From contig NZ_LRFH01000016.1 in the NCBI RefSeq assembly GCF_001641825.1, positions 1 through 64,000 of the forward strand: a DNA stretch of 64,000 nt. Reading direction: 5' to 3'. Of the stretch, positions 1 through 8,953 are shown in pieces. The DNA comes from Guyparkeria sp. WRN-7. Its GTDB lineage: Bacteria; Pseudomonadota; Gammaproteobacteria; Halothiobacillales; Halothiobacillaceae. The notes below the pieces were generated by a model, which saw only the letters and a program-made list of their open reading frames with translations, was not told where the DNA came from and did not search any database. The translations under genes and the position numbers were made by a program. The stretch's first letter is position 1; the number at the start of each line of letters is the position of its first letter.

Positions 1-128
1 TCGCGGCGCGCCCGTCGGGCACCGAGCCGATCTACAAGATCTACGCCGAGAGCTTCCACGATGCCGCACACCTCGAGCAGATCCTCGAGCAGGCGCAGGG
101 CGTCGTCGGTGAGGCGCTGGGCGACTGA
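1..128 (+). CDS. pgm: Phosphoglucomutase, C-terminal end only (cut by window edge)
   Basis: The reading frame enters at base 3 and stops with TGA at 126-128, giving the last 41 residues of a protein. It contains [16 protein letters not shown], the phosphate-binding loop in the last domain of alpha-D-phosphohexomutases. The residues after the RPSGTE loop match the alpha-D-glucose phosphate-specific phosphoglucomutase type better than phosphomannomutase or GlmM. The enzyme interconverts glucose-1-phosphate and glucose-6-phosphate in the cytoplasm for glycogen and cell-surface sugar metabolism. The catalytic serine domain lies outside the window, so integrity cannot be judged. A tRNA gene follows 68 bp downstream. 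Confidence 0.85.
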   Translation, partial: AARPSGTEPIYKIYAESFHDAAHLEQILEQAQGVVGEALGD

Positions 129-195
129 TCGCGCCGTCGAATCCGCGTCCGCCATGGACGCGGCGCGGGCAAATCGCTATCATGCCCCGCTCATC

Positions 196-272
196 GCGCC
201 CGTAGCTCAGCTGGATAGAGTGTCGGCCTCCGAAGCCGAAGGTCACAGGTTCGAATCCTGTCGGGCGCACCA
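196..272 (+). tRNA. tRNA-Arg (anticodon CCG)
   Basis: The cloverleaf is readable: acceptor stem GCGCCCG (196-202) pairs with CGGGCGC (262-268), the D-loop has TAGCTCAGCTGGATAGAG, the anticodon loop is CTCCGAA with anticodon CCG, and the T-arm has GGTTCGAATCC. The CCA end is encoded (270-272). A bidirectional terminator follows about 30 bp downstream. Confidence 0.95.
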
Positions 273-301
273 GACAGAAGGGCGTGCATGCGCCTTGCGA
301 G

Positions 302-335
302 AAAAGCCCCCGAGCGTGTCCGCCGGGGGCTTTTT
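302..335. terminator. Bidirectional intrinsic terminator
   Basis: The arms AAAAGCCCCC (302-311) and GGGGGCTTTTT (325-335) form a GC-rich stem with a T-run on the plus strand and A-run on the other side. It separates tRNA-Arg from the convergent GGDEF-EAL gene and can serve both. Confidence 0.85.
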
Positions 336-358
336 GCATGGTGGGTCAGGGCCGGGGC

Positions 359-3300
359 TCAGTGGCTGTCCGAGACCGTGATGATGTTGCGGTTGTCCTC
401 CAGGCAGCCGACCAGATCCGTCAGCGGCATGGGGCGGGCGAACAGGTAGCCCTGCAGGCTGTCGCAGCCCCAATTGACCAGAATGTCCCGCTGTGCCTCG
501 GTTTCGATGCCCTCGGCGATCACCGTGATGCCGAGGTGATGCGCCATCGAGATGATGCCCTGGACGATCGCCGCATCGTCGGCGCTGTCCTCGACCCCTT
601 GGATGAAGCTGCGATCGATCTTGATCTTGTCGATGGGCAGGTGCTTCAGATAGCTCAGGCTGGAGAAACCGGTGCCGAAATCGTCGATCGAGACGCTGAC
701 GGTGCTGTCGCGCAGCTGGTGCAGGGTCTCGATCGCCGAGTCGGTCTCGCTCATCAGGATGCCCTCGGTCAGTTCCAGTTCCAGACGGCTGGCGGGCAGG
801 CCGGTGAGTTCGAGCATGCGGTGGATGGTGGCGAGGAAATTGGGCCGGTGGAACTGCACCGGCGAGAGGTTGATCGCCATTCGACCTTCTTCGAGCCCGT
901 GGTCGACCAAGGTCTTCATGTCCCGGCAGGCCCGTTCGAGCACCCATTCGCTCAAGGGGATGATCTGCCCGGTCTCCTCGGCCAGCGGGATGAAGGTGGC
1001 CGGCGAGACCCAGCCGTGTTCGGGGTGGTGCCAGCGCAACAGGGCCTCGAAGCCGGTGATCTCGCGATCCGAGCCGCGTACCAGCGGCTGGTAGAAGACG
1101 TGAAAGTCGTGGTGCTCGAGTGCTTCCTGCAGGTCGTTGCGCAGACCCACGCGGCGGCGCACCTGCTTGTTGATCTCCTCGTTGAAGATCTGGCAGGTAT
1201 TGCGTCCCTGCTGCTTGGCCCGATACATCGCCATGTCGGCCTGCTGGATCAGCGACTGCGGCTTTTTCGTGTCCGGCTCGCTGATCGTGATGCCGATGCT
1301 CGCGCTCAGATAGAGTTCGTGTTCGTCGACGTGGTAGGGCCGGCTGATGTCCGGCAGCAGACGCTCTGCCACCAGCAGTGCCTCGTCCTCGCCGTCGATG
1401 TCCGCCAGCAGGGCGACGAATTCGTCACCACCAAAGCGCGCCAGGGTGTCCTCGGCCCGCATCTGCGCAGCCAGGCGGCGCGAGACCTCGATCAGGATCT
1501 TGTCGCCGACCGCATGGCCCAGGCTGTCGTTGATCGGCTTGAATTCGTCGAGGTCGATGAAGAGGACCGCGACTCGGTTGCCGCGTCGTTTCGACAGCTC
1601 GACGGTGTGCTGCAGCCGGTCCTCGAACAGTGAGCGGTTCGCGAGCCCGGTCAGGCTGTCGTGCGTGGCGTTGAAGGCCAGCTGGGCCTCGTAGGACTTG
1701 TGTGCCGAGACGTCGTTCTGCAACCCGACGAAGTGGCTCACCTCGCCCGATTCGTCCTCAACCGGCGCGATGTGCAGCTCGTTCCAGAACTGGCTGCCGT
1801 CCTTGCGGTAGTTGCGCAGCAGCACCCGGACCGGCCTTTGTTCGACCAGTGCCTCGCGGATCTCGTCGACCGCCTCGGGGTCGGTCCGCTCGCCCTGCAG
1901 GAAACGGCAGTTGTGCCCCAGGACTTCCTCGGCGCTGTAGCCGGTGATGCGGGTGAAGGCGGCGTTGGTGTAGACGATCGGCAGGCCCGGGCGGCGTGCA
2001 TCGGCGATCACCACGCCGTGGATGCTCGCCTCGACACTGCGTTCGAGCGTGCGCAGGCGACGCTCCTGGCGCTTGCGCACGGTGATGTCCTTGGCGATGC
2101 CGAAGACCGCCTCGATGCGACCGTTGATCACCATCGGCAGGTAGCTGACGTCGAAGTCGTGGCGGCTGCCGTCGCCGTGGTTGACCGTCAGTTCCGAGCT
2201 CTGGGTGCGGCCGCGGATGGTGCGTTCGATCGCGCGGGTCACGCGTGACTGGTCGGCCGGGTCGATCAGCTCGATCAGGGAGTGGCCTTCAAGCTCGCGC
2301 GCCGGGCGGTCGAACATGGCCTCGGTGGCATGATTGAACCCCTTGAGGCGTCCGCCGGCCGTCAGCGAGAACACCGCGTCCGGGTTGTAGGTGAACAACG
2401 AGCGATAGCGTTGCTCGTTCTCTTCCAGCGCGCTGCGGTCGCGATGCCGTTCGATCGCCAGGGAAACCAGGTCGGCGGCACGCGCGATCTGTCGCTGATG
2501 GCTGGGCGAGGGCCGACCCGGTGTCTCCCGATAGCTGGCGAACGTACCCAGCACCTCGCCGTCGGAGTCCAGCAACGGGTAGGACCAGCATGAACGCAGG
2601 CCGTTTTCCCGCGTGATCTCGTGGAAGCCGGACCATCTGGGATCGGTGGCGATGTCCTCGCTGAACACCGGTTCCCTCCGGCAGGCGGCGGTGCCGCAGG
2701 AGCCGACTTCGGTCAGCGGTATGGAGGCGATGGCATCTCGATAGCTGGCGGACAGGCTGGGCGCCGCGGCGAGTTTCAGGGTGGTGCCATCGGCGTCCGC
2801 AAGCATGATCGAGCAGTGCGAAGAAGGCTGGTGTTCCTCGAGCAGTTCGCATATCGAGCGCAGGGTGTGTTCCAGCGAGTCGGAATGCAGGATCATCTGC
2901 TGGATCGCCTGCTGCGATTCGAGCTCCCGGCGCGTCATCGTCAGCCGTCGTGCGTGGGCCAGGCGGCTGCGGCCGGTCGCCAGCAGCAGCACGACCAGCT
3001 GGGTGATCGCCAGCCCGACCAGGGCGGCGGCAGCGGGCAGGAGTGCGCCGACCCCGACCCGGGTGCCCTCCTCGAGATAGCCCCGGGCCAGCAGGGTCGT
3101 GCCGAACGGCAAAGCGAGTTCGCGTTCGGCCAGCAGGGCCTTGTACCCAAGACCCATCTGATCACCGTAGAGCTCGATGGTGCCTCTGTCGCCCAGGGAG
3201 AACTGCACGGCGACGGGGCCCGTGTTGGGTGGCAGGGCCTTGGCGGCAAGCCGATCGAAGTCGAGCAGGGCCAGCATCTGCTGCTCGTCTCGCCCGGGGA

Positions 3301-4369
3301 TGGGCATGGGGATCGCCACCATGCTCGTGTTCTGACCGCGCGAGGGCAGGCCGGGCAGCAGCATCAGGCGGGGAGCGGGATCGGCCGCCTGCAGCCAGGT
3401 CCGTGTGCCTTCGTCACCGAGCAGCTGCCGCATCAATCGCTCGCCGCCGGGGCCACGGCTTCTGTGCCAGACGACATTCTTGTCGCGGTCGAGGGTAGCC
3501 AGCAACTGCAGGCTTTCCAGGTCCGCGAAGTAGCTTTGCGATTCCCGCTCGCGAATGAAGTCGGCCGTGGGTAACTGATTGAACATCCGCCAGCGGGTCG
3601 AGAGGCGGCGCAGTGCCTCGACGCGGCTGGTCAGTGCCTGTTGGCTGAGGATCTCGACCCGGTCCAGCTCGGATTCGCCGATGGCCTGAAGTTGGCGGTT
3701 GTGATCAAGCGAGAACTGGTACCAGGCCAGGGCGCTGAGCAGTGAGCCGACAATGGCGGCCGCTACTGCCAGCCCGCCCAGCTCATCCAGCCGTTGGATG
3801 TTCCGTCGGCTGGCGAGCCACATCGCCCCGCCGAACAGCAGAATGAACAGGATGGCTACCCAGGCGGCGGTGGAGTGAAACTGCAGCCACGGTGCGTTGC
3901 CCAGCAGCATCCACAGCGCCGAGACGCCGCCGAGGAACAGCATCAATCCGCCTACCCATTGCCAGGGGCGGCGCACCAGCGGCGAATCGCCGGGGATCAT
4001 CAGGCAGAAGGCGATCGCGGCGAGCAGCAGGGCCGCCTCGATCGACAGGTGGTCGTGTGCGATGTGGCTTGGGTCCAGCGAGCCTGGCAGGTGGATGCCG
4101 TTGGTCGCGGCGCTGAACCCGATCAGGAACAGCAGCCCCATCCCGGCGGTGTAGTGGAGCGGGCGCCAGCGCTGCAGATGGCCGCCCAGGCCCAGACCCG
4201 CGAGCAGCGCGGCCACGGCGCTTTCCCTCGTCAGCGGCAGTCCAAGTGGGCCCGGCTCGGGGATCAGCAAGGGCGCGACCAGTCCAACGGCGCCGATGGT
4301 GACGCAGGCGGCGGCCACCATCAGCAGGTAGGACTTGATCAGGATGGGTGTGTCGGTCGTGGCTTTCAT
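359..4369 (-). CDS. Membrane GAF-PAS-LOV-GGDEF-EAL cyclic-di-GMP protein (1336 aa)
   Basis: Large multidomain signalling protein. About seven hydrophobic segments occupy residues 10-215, followed by a periplasmic-looking sensor of about 200 residues (CHASE-like) closed by a transmembrane helix near 445-465. Then come a GAF domain (about 490-640), a PAS domain (about 655-775), a second PAS domain with the LOV signature GHNCRFLQ (Cys821, the residue that forms the flavin adduct in LOV proteins), a GGDEF domain (motif 980-984, preceded five residues upstream by the RxxD inhibitory site RAED) and an EAL domain (EAL at 1108-1110, with DDFGTG and EGIETE motifs intact). Both cyclase and phosphodiesterase motifs look active. 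It probably makes and/or breaks c-di-GMP in response to blue light plus membrane or redox cues. The net direction cannot be deduced from sequence. It stands alone, convergent with tRNA-Arg. Confidence 0.93.
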   Translation of the reverse strand: MKATTDTPILIKSYLLMVAAACVTIGAVGLVAPLLIPEPGPLGLPLTRESAVAALLAGLGLGGHLQRWRPLHYTAGMGLLFLIGFSAATNGIHLPGSLDPSHIAHDHLSIEAALLLAAIAFCLMIPGDSPLVRRPWQWVGGLMLFLGGVSALWMLLGNAPWLQFHSTAAWVAILFILLFGGAMWLASRRNIQRLDELGGLAVAAAIVGSLLSALAWYQFSLDHNRQLQAIGESELDRVEILSQQALTSRVEALRRLSTRWRMFNQLPTADFIRERESQSYFADLESLQLLATLDRDKNVVWHRSRGPGGERLMRQLLGDEGTRTWLQAADPAPRLMLLPGLPSRGQNTSMVAIPMPIPGRDEQQMLALLDFDRLAAKALPPNTGPVAVQFSLGDRGTIELYGDQMGLGYKALLAERELALPFGTTLLARGYLEEGTRVGVGALLPAAAALVGLAITQLVVLLLATGRSRLAHARRLTMTRRELESQQAIQQMILHSDSLEHTLRSICELLEEHQPSSHCSIMLADADGTTLKLAAAPSLSASYRDAIASIPLTEVGSCGTAACRREPVFSEDIATDPRWSGFHEITRENGLRSCWSYPLLDSDGEVLGTFASYRETPGRPSPSHQRQIARAADLVSLAIERHRDRSALEENEQRYRSLFTYNPDAVFSLTAGGRLKGFNHATEAMFDRPARELEGHSLIELIDPADQSRVTRAIERTIRGRTQSSELTVNHGDGSRHDFDVSYLPMVINGRIEAVFGIAKDITVRKRQERRLRTLERSVEASIHGVVIADARRPGLPIVYTNAAFTRITGYSAEEVLGHNCRFLQGERTDPEAVDEIREALVEQRPVRVLLRNYRKDGSQFWNELHIAPVEDESGEVSHFVGLQNDVSAHKSYEAQLAFNATHDSLTGLANRSLFEDRLQHTVELSKRRGNRVAVLFIDLDEFKPINDSLGHAVGDKILIEVSRRLAAQMRAEDTLARFGGDEFVALLADIDGEDEALLVAERLLPDISRPYHVDEHELYLSASIGITISEPDTKKPQSLIQQADMAMYRAKQQGRNTCQIFNEEINKQVRRRVGLRNDLQEALEHHDFHVFYQPLVRGSDREITGFEALLRWHHPEHGWVSPATFIPLAEETGQIIPLSEWVLERACRDMKTLVDHGLEEGRMAINLSPVQFHRPNFLATIHRMLELTGLPASRLELELTEGILMSETDSAIETLHQLRDSTVSVSIDDFGTGFSSLSYLKHLPIDKIKIDRSFIQGVEDSADDAAIVQGIISMAHHLGITVIAEGIETEAQRDILVNWGCDSLQGYLFARPMPLTDLVGCLEDNRNIITVSDSH

Positions 4370-4503
4370 GTGTGCCCGGCCATGGCGCGAGTTGCGCCGA
4401 GTGCGTGATTATGAGTCAAGCTAATCGTTTTCTCCGCTAGGGACAAATCAATCTTTTTTGCTCGCCCATTGGTCGATGGCCCGTTGCCATGTCGGTCCGG
4501 CGC

Positions 4504-4959
4504 TCACAGCCACCGGCGCGTCTGGTCGCGATACCGACCGAATCGCTCGCCGAAATGCCGCTCCAGCGCCGCTTCCTCGCCACGGACCTGAAAGCGGTCG
4601 ATGAACAGGACGAACAGGACCACGACGATCAGGCCAAGAGGTTGGCCCAGCCAGAAGGCGGCGCCTGTCAGCAGCAGTGCATCACCCAGGTAGATGGGAT
4701 TGCGGCTGAGCCGGTAGATGCCGGTGGTGACGAGGTGGGAGGCCCGTTCCGGGCGAAAGGGGTCGATGGTGGTATGCGCTCGCCAGAGTGACCAGACGGC
4801 CGCCAGCATCAGCCCGACCCCGGCGGCGAAAAAGACACCGGCCACCCAGGGCAGTCCGGACCATTCGACTGTGGTCGTCGGCCAGAGGTGGGAAAGTCCG
4901 TACATCAGGCCGATGCCGATCAGCAGGGCAACGGGGGGCGGGATCAGTCGGGTGAGCAT
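4504..4959 (-). CDS. Isoprenylcysteine carboxyl methyltransferase-like membrane protein
   Basis: A 151-residue protein with about four hydrophobic helices and a C-terminal block of the ICMT/phospholipid methyltransferase family: GIYRLSRNPIYLGDALLL near 90-110 and a conserved tail GEEAALERHFGERFGRY near 127-143. Family members are membrane-embedded S-adenosylmethionine methyltransferases; the bacterial substrate is generally unknown. The length is typical for the short bacterial members. It is transcribed toward the GGDEF-EAL gene with a 134-bp gap that shows no clear terminator, so co-transcription is possible. The specific substrate is not inferable here. Confidence 0.8.
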   Translation of the reverse strand: MLTRLIPPPVALLIGIGLMYGLSHLWPTTTVEWSGLPWVAGVFFAAGVGLMLAAVWSLWRAHTTIDPFRPERASHLVTTGIYRLSRNPIYLGDALLLTGAAFWLGQPLGLIVVVLFVLFIDRFQVRGEEAALERHFGERFGRYRDQTRRWL

Positions 4960-5154
4960 GCGGGGCGGTCCATCGTTGTTTTTCTTGATTGCGGGCCAGT
5001 CTAGTCGGCTTGCCGACGGAATGACATGGGGGTGGGGGTCCCGGCAGACGCGTCGGCACCCGGTTTATCCCTACAGGGCGATGGCCTAAAGTCAGTCATC
5101 GAAACATGCGTCGCCAGATGCATTCGTTCGATTCTTGCCATAAGGAGTGTCGTG

Positions 5155-7305
5155 ATGCTGTCCAGACTCAAGAGCCGCTCGGTATTGCTGACCGGGCAGG
5201 ATGCCGAAACCAAGCGGGAGGCCGTGCGGGCCTACTTCCATCGCACGATGGACATCTACGAGAAGCTCTTCGAGGTCATCACCGACGATCAGGCCTTCTA
5301 CGAGCGGCCGGAACCGCTGCGCCACCCCCTGATCTTCTACTTCGGCCACACCGCGACCTTCTATATCAACAAGCTGGTCACGGCGAAGGCGACCACGCGC
5401 ATCGACCCGCAGCTCGAGGGCATGTTCGCCATCGGCGTCGACGAGATGTCCTGGGACGACCTTAACGACGACCACTACGACTGGCCCTCGGTCGACCGGG
5501 TGCGCGAGTACCGCCGTGCGGTGCGCGAACGCGTCGACCAGCTGATCACCGAGCTCGACTGGACCCCGCCGGTGCGCTGGGAGGACCACCCCACCTGGTC
5601 GATCTTCATGGGCATCGAGCACGAGCGCATCCATCTGGAGACCTCCTCGGTGCTGATCCGCCAGCTCGATCTCGAATGGGTACGCCCGAACGATGACTGG
5701 CCGATCTGCGATGCCGCCGCGGCCACTCCGGCAGAGGCACCCGTCAACGAACTGCTCGAGGTGGCCGGCGGCACGGTCGAGCAGGGCAAGTCGTCCGACG
5801 CACCCCTGTACGGCTGGGACAACGAATACGGCCGGCTGACCACCCGCGTGGACACCTTCCGTGCCAGCCGCATGCAGGTCTCCAACGCCGAGTTCCTTGC
5901 CTTCGTCGAGGCCGGCGGCTACGAGACGCCCGAGTGGTGGACCGAGGAGGGGCGGCGCTGGCTCGACTTCCGCGGTGCGGCCCACCCGATCTTCTGGGTG
6001 CCGCGCGGGGATTCCCAAGGTCGCTCTTCTTGGGGCTACCGGACCATGACCCGCGAGATCGACATGCCGTGGGACTGGCCGGTGGACGTCAACTATCTCG
6101 AGGCCAAGGCCTTCTGCAACTGGCTTTCCGAGACCACGGGCAAGTCCATCCGCCTGCCGACCGAACCGGAGTACGAGCGCCTGCGCCAGGTCGCCGGCGT
6201 GCCGGACGAGCCGGAGTGGGGCGAGCGGGCGCCGGGCAACATCAACCTCGAGTACTGGGCCTCGGCCTGTCCGGTCGACCGTTTCTCCCAGGGTGATTTC
6301 TATGACGTGATCGGCAACGTCTGGCAGTGGAGCGAGACGCCCATCGATGCCTTCGAGGGCTTCGAGCCGCACCCGATCTACGACGACTTCTCGGTGCCAA
6401 CCTTCGACAACCAGCACAACCTGATCAAGGGCGGCTCGTGGATCTCGACCGGCAACGAGGCGACCCGCGACGCGCGTTACGCCTTCCGCCGGCACTTCTT
6501 CCAGCACGCCGGGTTCCGCTACGTCGAGGGCGAGCCGGTGCGGCCGCCGGCCTCCCGGGACGAGAGCTACTACGAGACCGACGCCCAGCTGGCGCAGTAC
6601 TGCGACTTCCACTACGGCCGCTCGTACTTCGGCGTGGCCAACTTCCCCCGGGCGCTGGCCGAGTACGCCCTGCGCCAGATGGAAGGGCGCAACCGCGGCG
6701 CAGCCCTCGACGTCGGTTGCGCCACCGGGCGGGCGACCTTCGAGTTGGCCCCGCACTTCGAGTCGGTCACCGGGCTCGATTTCTCGGCGCGTTTCATCCA
6801 GATCGCCCAGGCGATGCTCGACGACGGCCAGATCGCCTACGCCCTGCCCACCGAGGGGGAGCTGACCGAGGACCGCGCCGCCTCGCTGGCGGGGCTGGGC
6901 CTCGAGGCGCGCGACAACATCGATTTCTGGCAGCAGGATGCCTGCAACATGAAGCCGCATTTCACCGGCTACGACCTTGTGCTGGCAGGCAATCTGATCG
7001 ACCGCCTCTACGATCCGGGCAAGTTCCTCGACGACATTGCCGGGCGCATCAACGAAGGCGGCCTCCTGGTGTTGGCCTCGCCGTATACCTGGCTCGAGGA
7101 GGTCACGCCGCGCGAGCGCTGGCTGGGGGGCTACGTCGACGAGGACGGGCGACCGGTGACGACGCTCGACACGCTGATCAAGCGCCTCGAGCCGCACTTC
7201 GAGCTGGTGGGCGAACCGGCGGACATCCCGTTCGTCATCCGCGACACCGCCCGGCGCTTTCAGCACACGGTCAGTCAGGTGACGGTCTGGGCGAGGAAAG
7301 CATGA
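5155..7305 (+). CDS. ovoA: 5-histidylcysteine sulfoxide synthase / ovothiol methyltransferase OvoA
   Basis: 716 residues, the normal size for OvoA. It is a non-haem iron sulfoxide synthase that joins cysteine to histidine C5, fused to an N1-methyltransferase that completes 4-mercaptohistidine methylation in ovothiol A synthesis. An N-terminal DinB-like iron domain carries His65 (FYFGH) and the HX3HXE motif HERIHLE (His156, His160). An FGE/sulfatase-modifying-factor-like fold spans about 195-450. The C-terminal SAM methyltransferase has ALDVGCATGRATFE near 518. I chose ATG 5155 because TAAGGAG (5141-5147) lies 7 bp upstream and the family homology begins soon after; the frame stays open to 5026 but that extension looks non-coding. 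The stop overlaps the start of the next gene (ATGA), so the pair is translationally coupled with the lyase. Confidence 0.95.
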   Translation: MLSRLKSRSVLLTGQDAETKREAVRAYFHRTMDIYEKLFEVITDDQAFYERPEPLRHPLIFYFGHTATFYINKLVTAKATTRIDPQLEGMFAIGVDEMSWDDLNDDHYDWPSVDRVREYRRAVRERVDQLITELDWTPPVRWEDHPTWSIFMGIEHERIHLETSSVLIRQLDLEWVRPNDDWPICDAAAATPAEAPVNELLEVAGGTVEQGKSSDAPLYGWDNEYGRLTTRVDTFRASRMQVSNAEFLAFVEAGGYETPEWWTEEGRRWLDFRGAAHPIFWVPRGDSQGRSSWGYRTMTREIDMPWDWPVDVNYLEAKAFCNWLSETTGKSIRLPTEPEYERLRQVAGVPDEPEWGERAPGNINLEYWASACPVDRFSQGDFYDVIGNVWQWSETPIDAFEGFEPHPIYDDFSVPTFDNQHNLIKGGSWISTGNEATRDARYAFRRHFFQHAGFRYVEGEPVRPPASRDESYYETDAQLAQYCDFHYGRSYFGVANFPRALAEYALRQMEGRNRGAALDVGCATGRATFELAPHFESVTGLDFSARFIQIAQAMLDDGQIAYALPTEGELTEDRAASLAGLGLEARDNIDFWQQDACNMKPHFTGYDLVLAGNLIDRLYDPGKFLDDIAGRINEGGLLVLASPYTWLEEVTPRERWLGGYVDEDGRPVTTLDTLIKRLEPHFELVGEPADIPFVIRDTARRFQHTVSQVTVWARKA

Positions 7306-8537
7306 GCGAAGTAGGGATGAGCCAGACCGATTTCACCCGGCTGGCCCAGTACCCGGGATCCGGTTGCGAGAAGTACGACCGGCGCGGCGAGATCTTCGGT
7401 CGCGAGGACGTCATCCCGCTGTGGGTGGCGGACATGGACTTTCCCGCGCCTGACTTCGTCACCGAGGCACTGGCCGACCGGCTGGCCGACGGCGCCTTCG
7501 GCTACGCCAAGCCGGATGCCGGGCATTTCGAGGCGATCACCGGCTGGCTGGCCGGCCAGCACGACTGGCACGTCGATGCAGAGGCCATCGTGCCCGTGCC
7601 GGGTGTGGTGCCGGCCATGGCGATGGCCATTCGCGCCTTCACGAGCCCCGGTGCGCGGGTGATCATCCAGCCGCCGGTGTACTTCCCGTTCTTCCAGGTA
7701 GTGCGCGACCAGGGCCGGACATTGGTCGAGAATCCGCTGGTGGAGCAGCCGGACGAGGCCGGCGGCACGCGCTACGTGATGGATTTCGAGGCGCTGGAGG
7801 CCGAGGCGCGCGAGGCCCAGATGCTGTTGCTGTGCAATCCGCACAACCCCGGCGGCCGGGTCTGGACCGAGGAAGAGCTGGGGCAGGTCGCCGCGATCTG
7901 CGCTCGCCACGACGTCATGGTGATCAGCGACGAGATCCACATGGATCTCACCTACCCGGGGGTTCGGCACACGCCGTTCGCCCGGGTGGGGGATGCGGCC
8001 GGGTGCCGCTGGTTCACGGTCACCGCGCCGGGCAAGACCTTCAACACCGCCGGCATCGGCGGCGGCTACGCCGTGATCCCCGATGCCGCCATCCGTGAGC
8101 GCTTCGACCGCGAGCGTCGCGGCATGCACCTGGGCGAGGGGTCGGTGTTCGGTCTGACCGCGCTCAAGGCCGCCTATGCGCGCGGGGCCAACTGGCCCGA
8201 CGAGCTGATGAGGCATATCGCCGTCAATCGCGACCGGGTGATCGAGGCGGTCGCGGACCTGCCGATCGAGGCGATGGCTCCCGAGGCGACCTACCTGCTG
8301 TGGCTCGATTGCCGCGGGATGGGACTTTCGGATGCCGCAAGCGATCCCGAGGACCGGGCCCTGCAGCGCTTCTTCATTGACGAGGCGGGATTGGGACTCA
8401 GCCAGGGCATCATCTTCGGCGAGCCCGGCCGGGGTTACATGCGTATCAATCTGGCCACGCCCACGCGGGTGATCGATCGCGCCATGGCGCAGTTGCGTCA
8501 GGCCTTCGCCGGTCGCGCGTCGCCGGGCGACGCCTGA
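7302..8537 (+). CDS. ovoB: PLP-dependent C-S lyase, probable OvoB
   Basis: 411-residue fold-type I aminotransferase of the MalY/PatB cystathionine beta-lyase class. Features include PLWVADMDFPAP near 45-56, the substrate-loop NPHNPGGRVWT, SDEIHMDL and the PLP-lysine region APGKTFNTAG (Lys245). In ovothiol biosynthesis a PLP sulfoxide lyase (OvoB) cleaves the 5-histidylcysteine sulfoxide made by OvoA to give 5-thiohistidine. The 4-bp ATGA overlap with ovoA strongly supports that role, which is otherwise hard to distinguish from a generic cysteine-S-conjugate lyase. A second in-frame ATG sits five codons downstream. The gene converges on a DUF2789 gene with a 27-bp gap. Confidence 0.88.
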   Translation: MSEVGMSQTDFTRLAQYPGSGCEKYDRRGEIFGREDVIPLWVADMDFPAPDFVTEALADRLADGAFGYAKPDAGHFEAITGWLAGQHDWHVDAEAIVPVPGVVPAMAMAIRAFTSPGARVIIQPPVYFPFFQVVRDQGRTLVENPLVEQPDEAGGTRYVMDFEALEAEAREAQMLLLCNPHNPGGRVWTEEELGQVAAICARHDVMVISDEIHMDLTYPGVRHTPFARVGDAAGCRWFTVTAPGKTFNTAGIGGGYAVIPDAAIRERFDRERRGMHLGEGSVFGLTALKAAYARGANWPDELMRHIAVNRDRVIEAVADLPIEAMAPEATYLLWLDCRGMGLSDAASDPEDRALQRFFIDEAGLGLSQGIIFGEPGRGYMRINLATPTRVIDRAMAQLRQAFAGRASPGDA

Positions 8538-8564
8538 GACGACCTGCGAGGGCCGGCCCGGCGG

Positions 8565-8810
8565 TCAGGTGGCCGGGTGGGCGCGCAGCCGCGCGTCGAG
8601 ATGGTCCACCGCCTCGGCCCAGTCGGCATCCTCGGCGAGTGACTCGCGCAGGAAGCGCTTCTGGTTCTCGCTCCAGAACGGCGCATCGGCAAGGGCGACG
8701 TCACTGGGCAGGGGGTGGTGGCGTTCGATGAACGCCTCGATCGCCTCTTCCGAGGCATCCAGCCCCAGTTGCTCGAACAGTTCACTCAGCGGGTGAAACG
8801 GTGCCTGCAT
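8565..8810 (-). CDS. DUF2789 family protein
   Basis: 81-residue acidic cytoplasmic protein beginning MQAPFHPLSELFEQLGL and containing LADAPFWSENQKRFLRESL and DADWAEAVDHLD, the conserved pattern of the DUF2789 family found across gammaproteobacteria. No membrane segment, signal peptide or catalytic motif is visible. The function is unknown. It lies alone between ovoB (convergent) and sohB (divergent). Confidence 0.8.
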   Translation of the reverse strand: MQAPFHPLSELFEQLGLDASEEAIEAFIERHHPLPSDVALADAPFWSENQKRFLRESLAEDADWAEAVDHLDARLRAHPAT

Positions 8811-8953
8811 GCGGTCTCCTCCGGGTGGTACATGCTCAGGTTGCTGTTCACGTTGATGATGGATTTTCCGGTGTCCTGACGAAAGTCTAGCCCCTTTTCC
8901 CGGGCTGCACCGGCACGTCTATACTCGGCGTCTTTGCCCGGAGTGATCTGTTC

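Noticed and set aside
61-381. 106-residue plus-strand frame
   Set aside because: It runs through tRNA-Arg; the peptide [15 protein letters not shown] is the well-known mistranslation of a tRNA gene.
5092-7266. 724-residue open frame on the minus strand opposite ovoA
   Set aside because: Composition is that of an antisense shadow in GC-rich DNA, with no motif. The opposite strand encodes a complete OvoA with all iron ligands.
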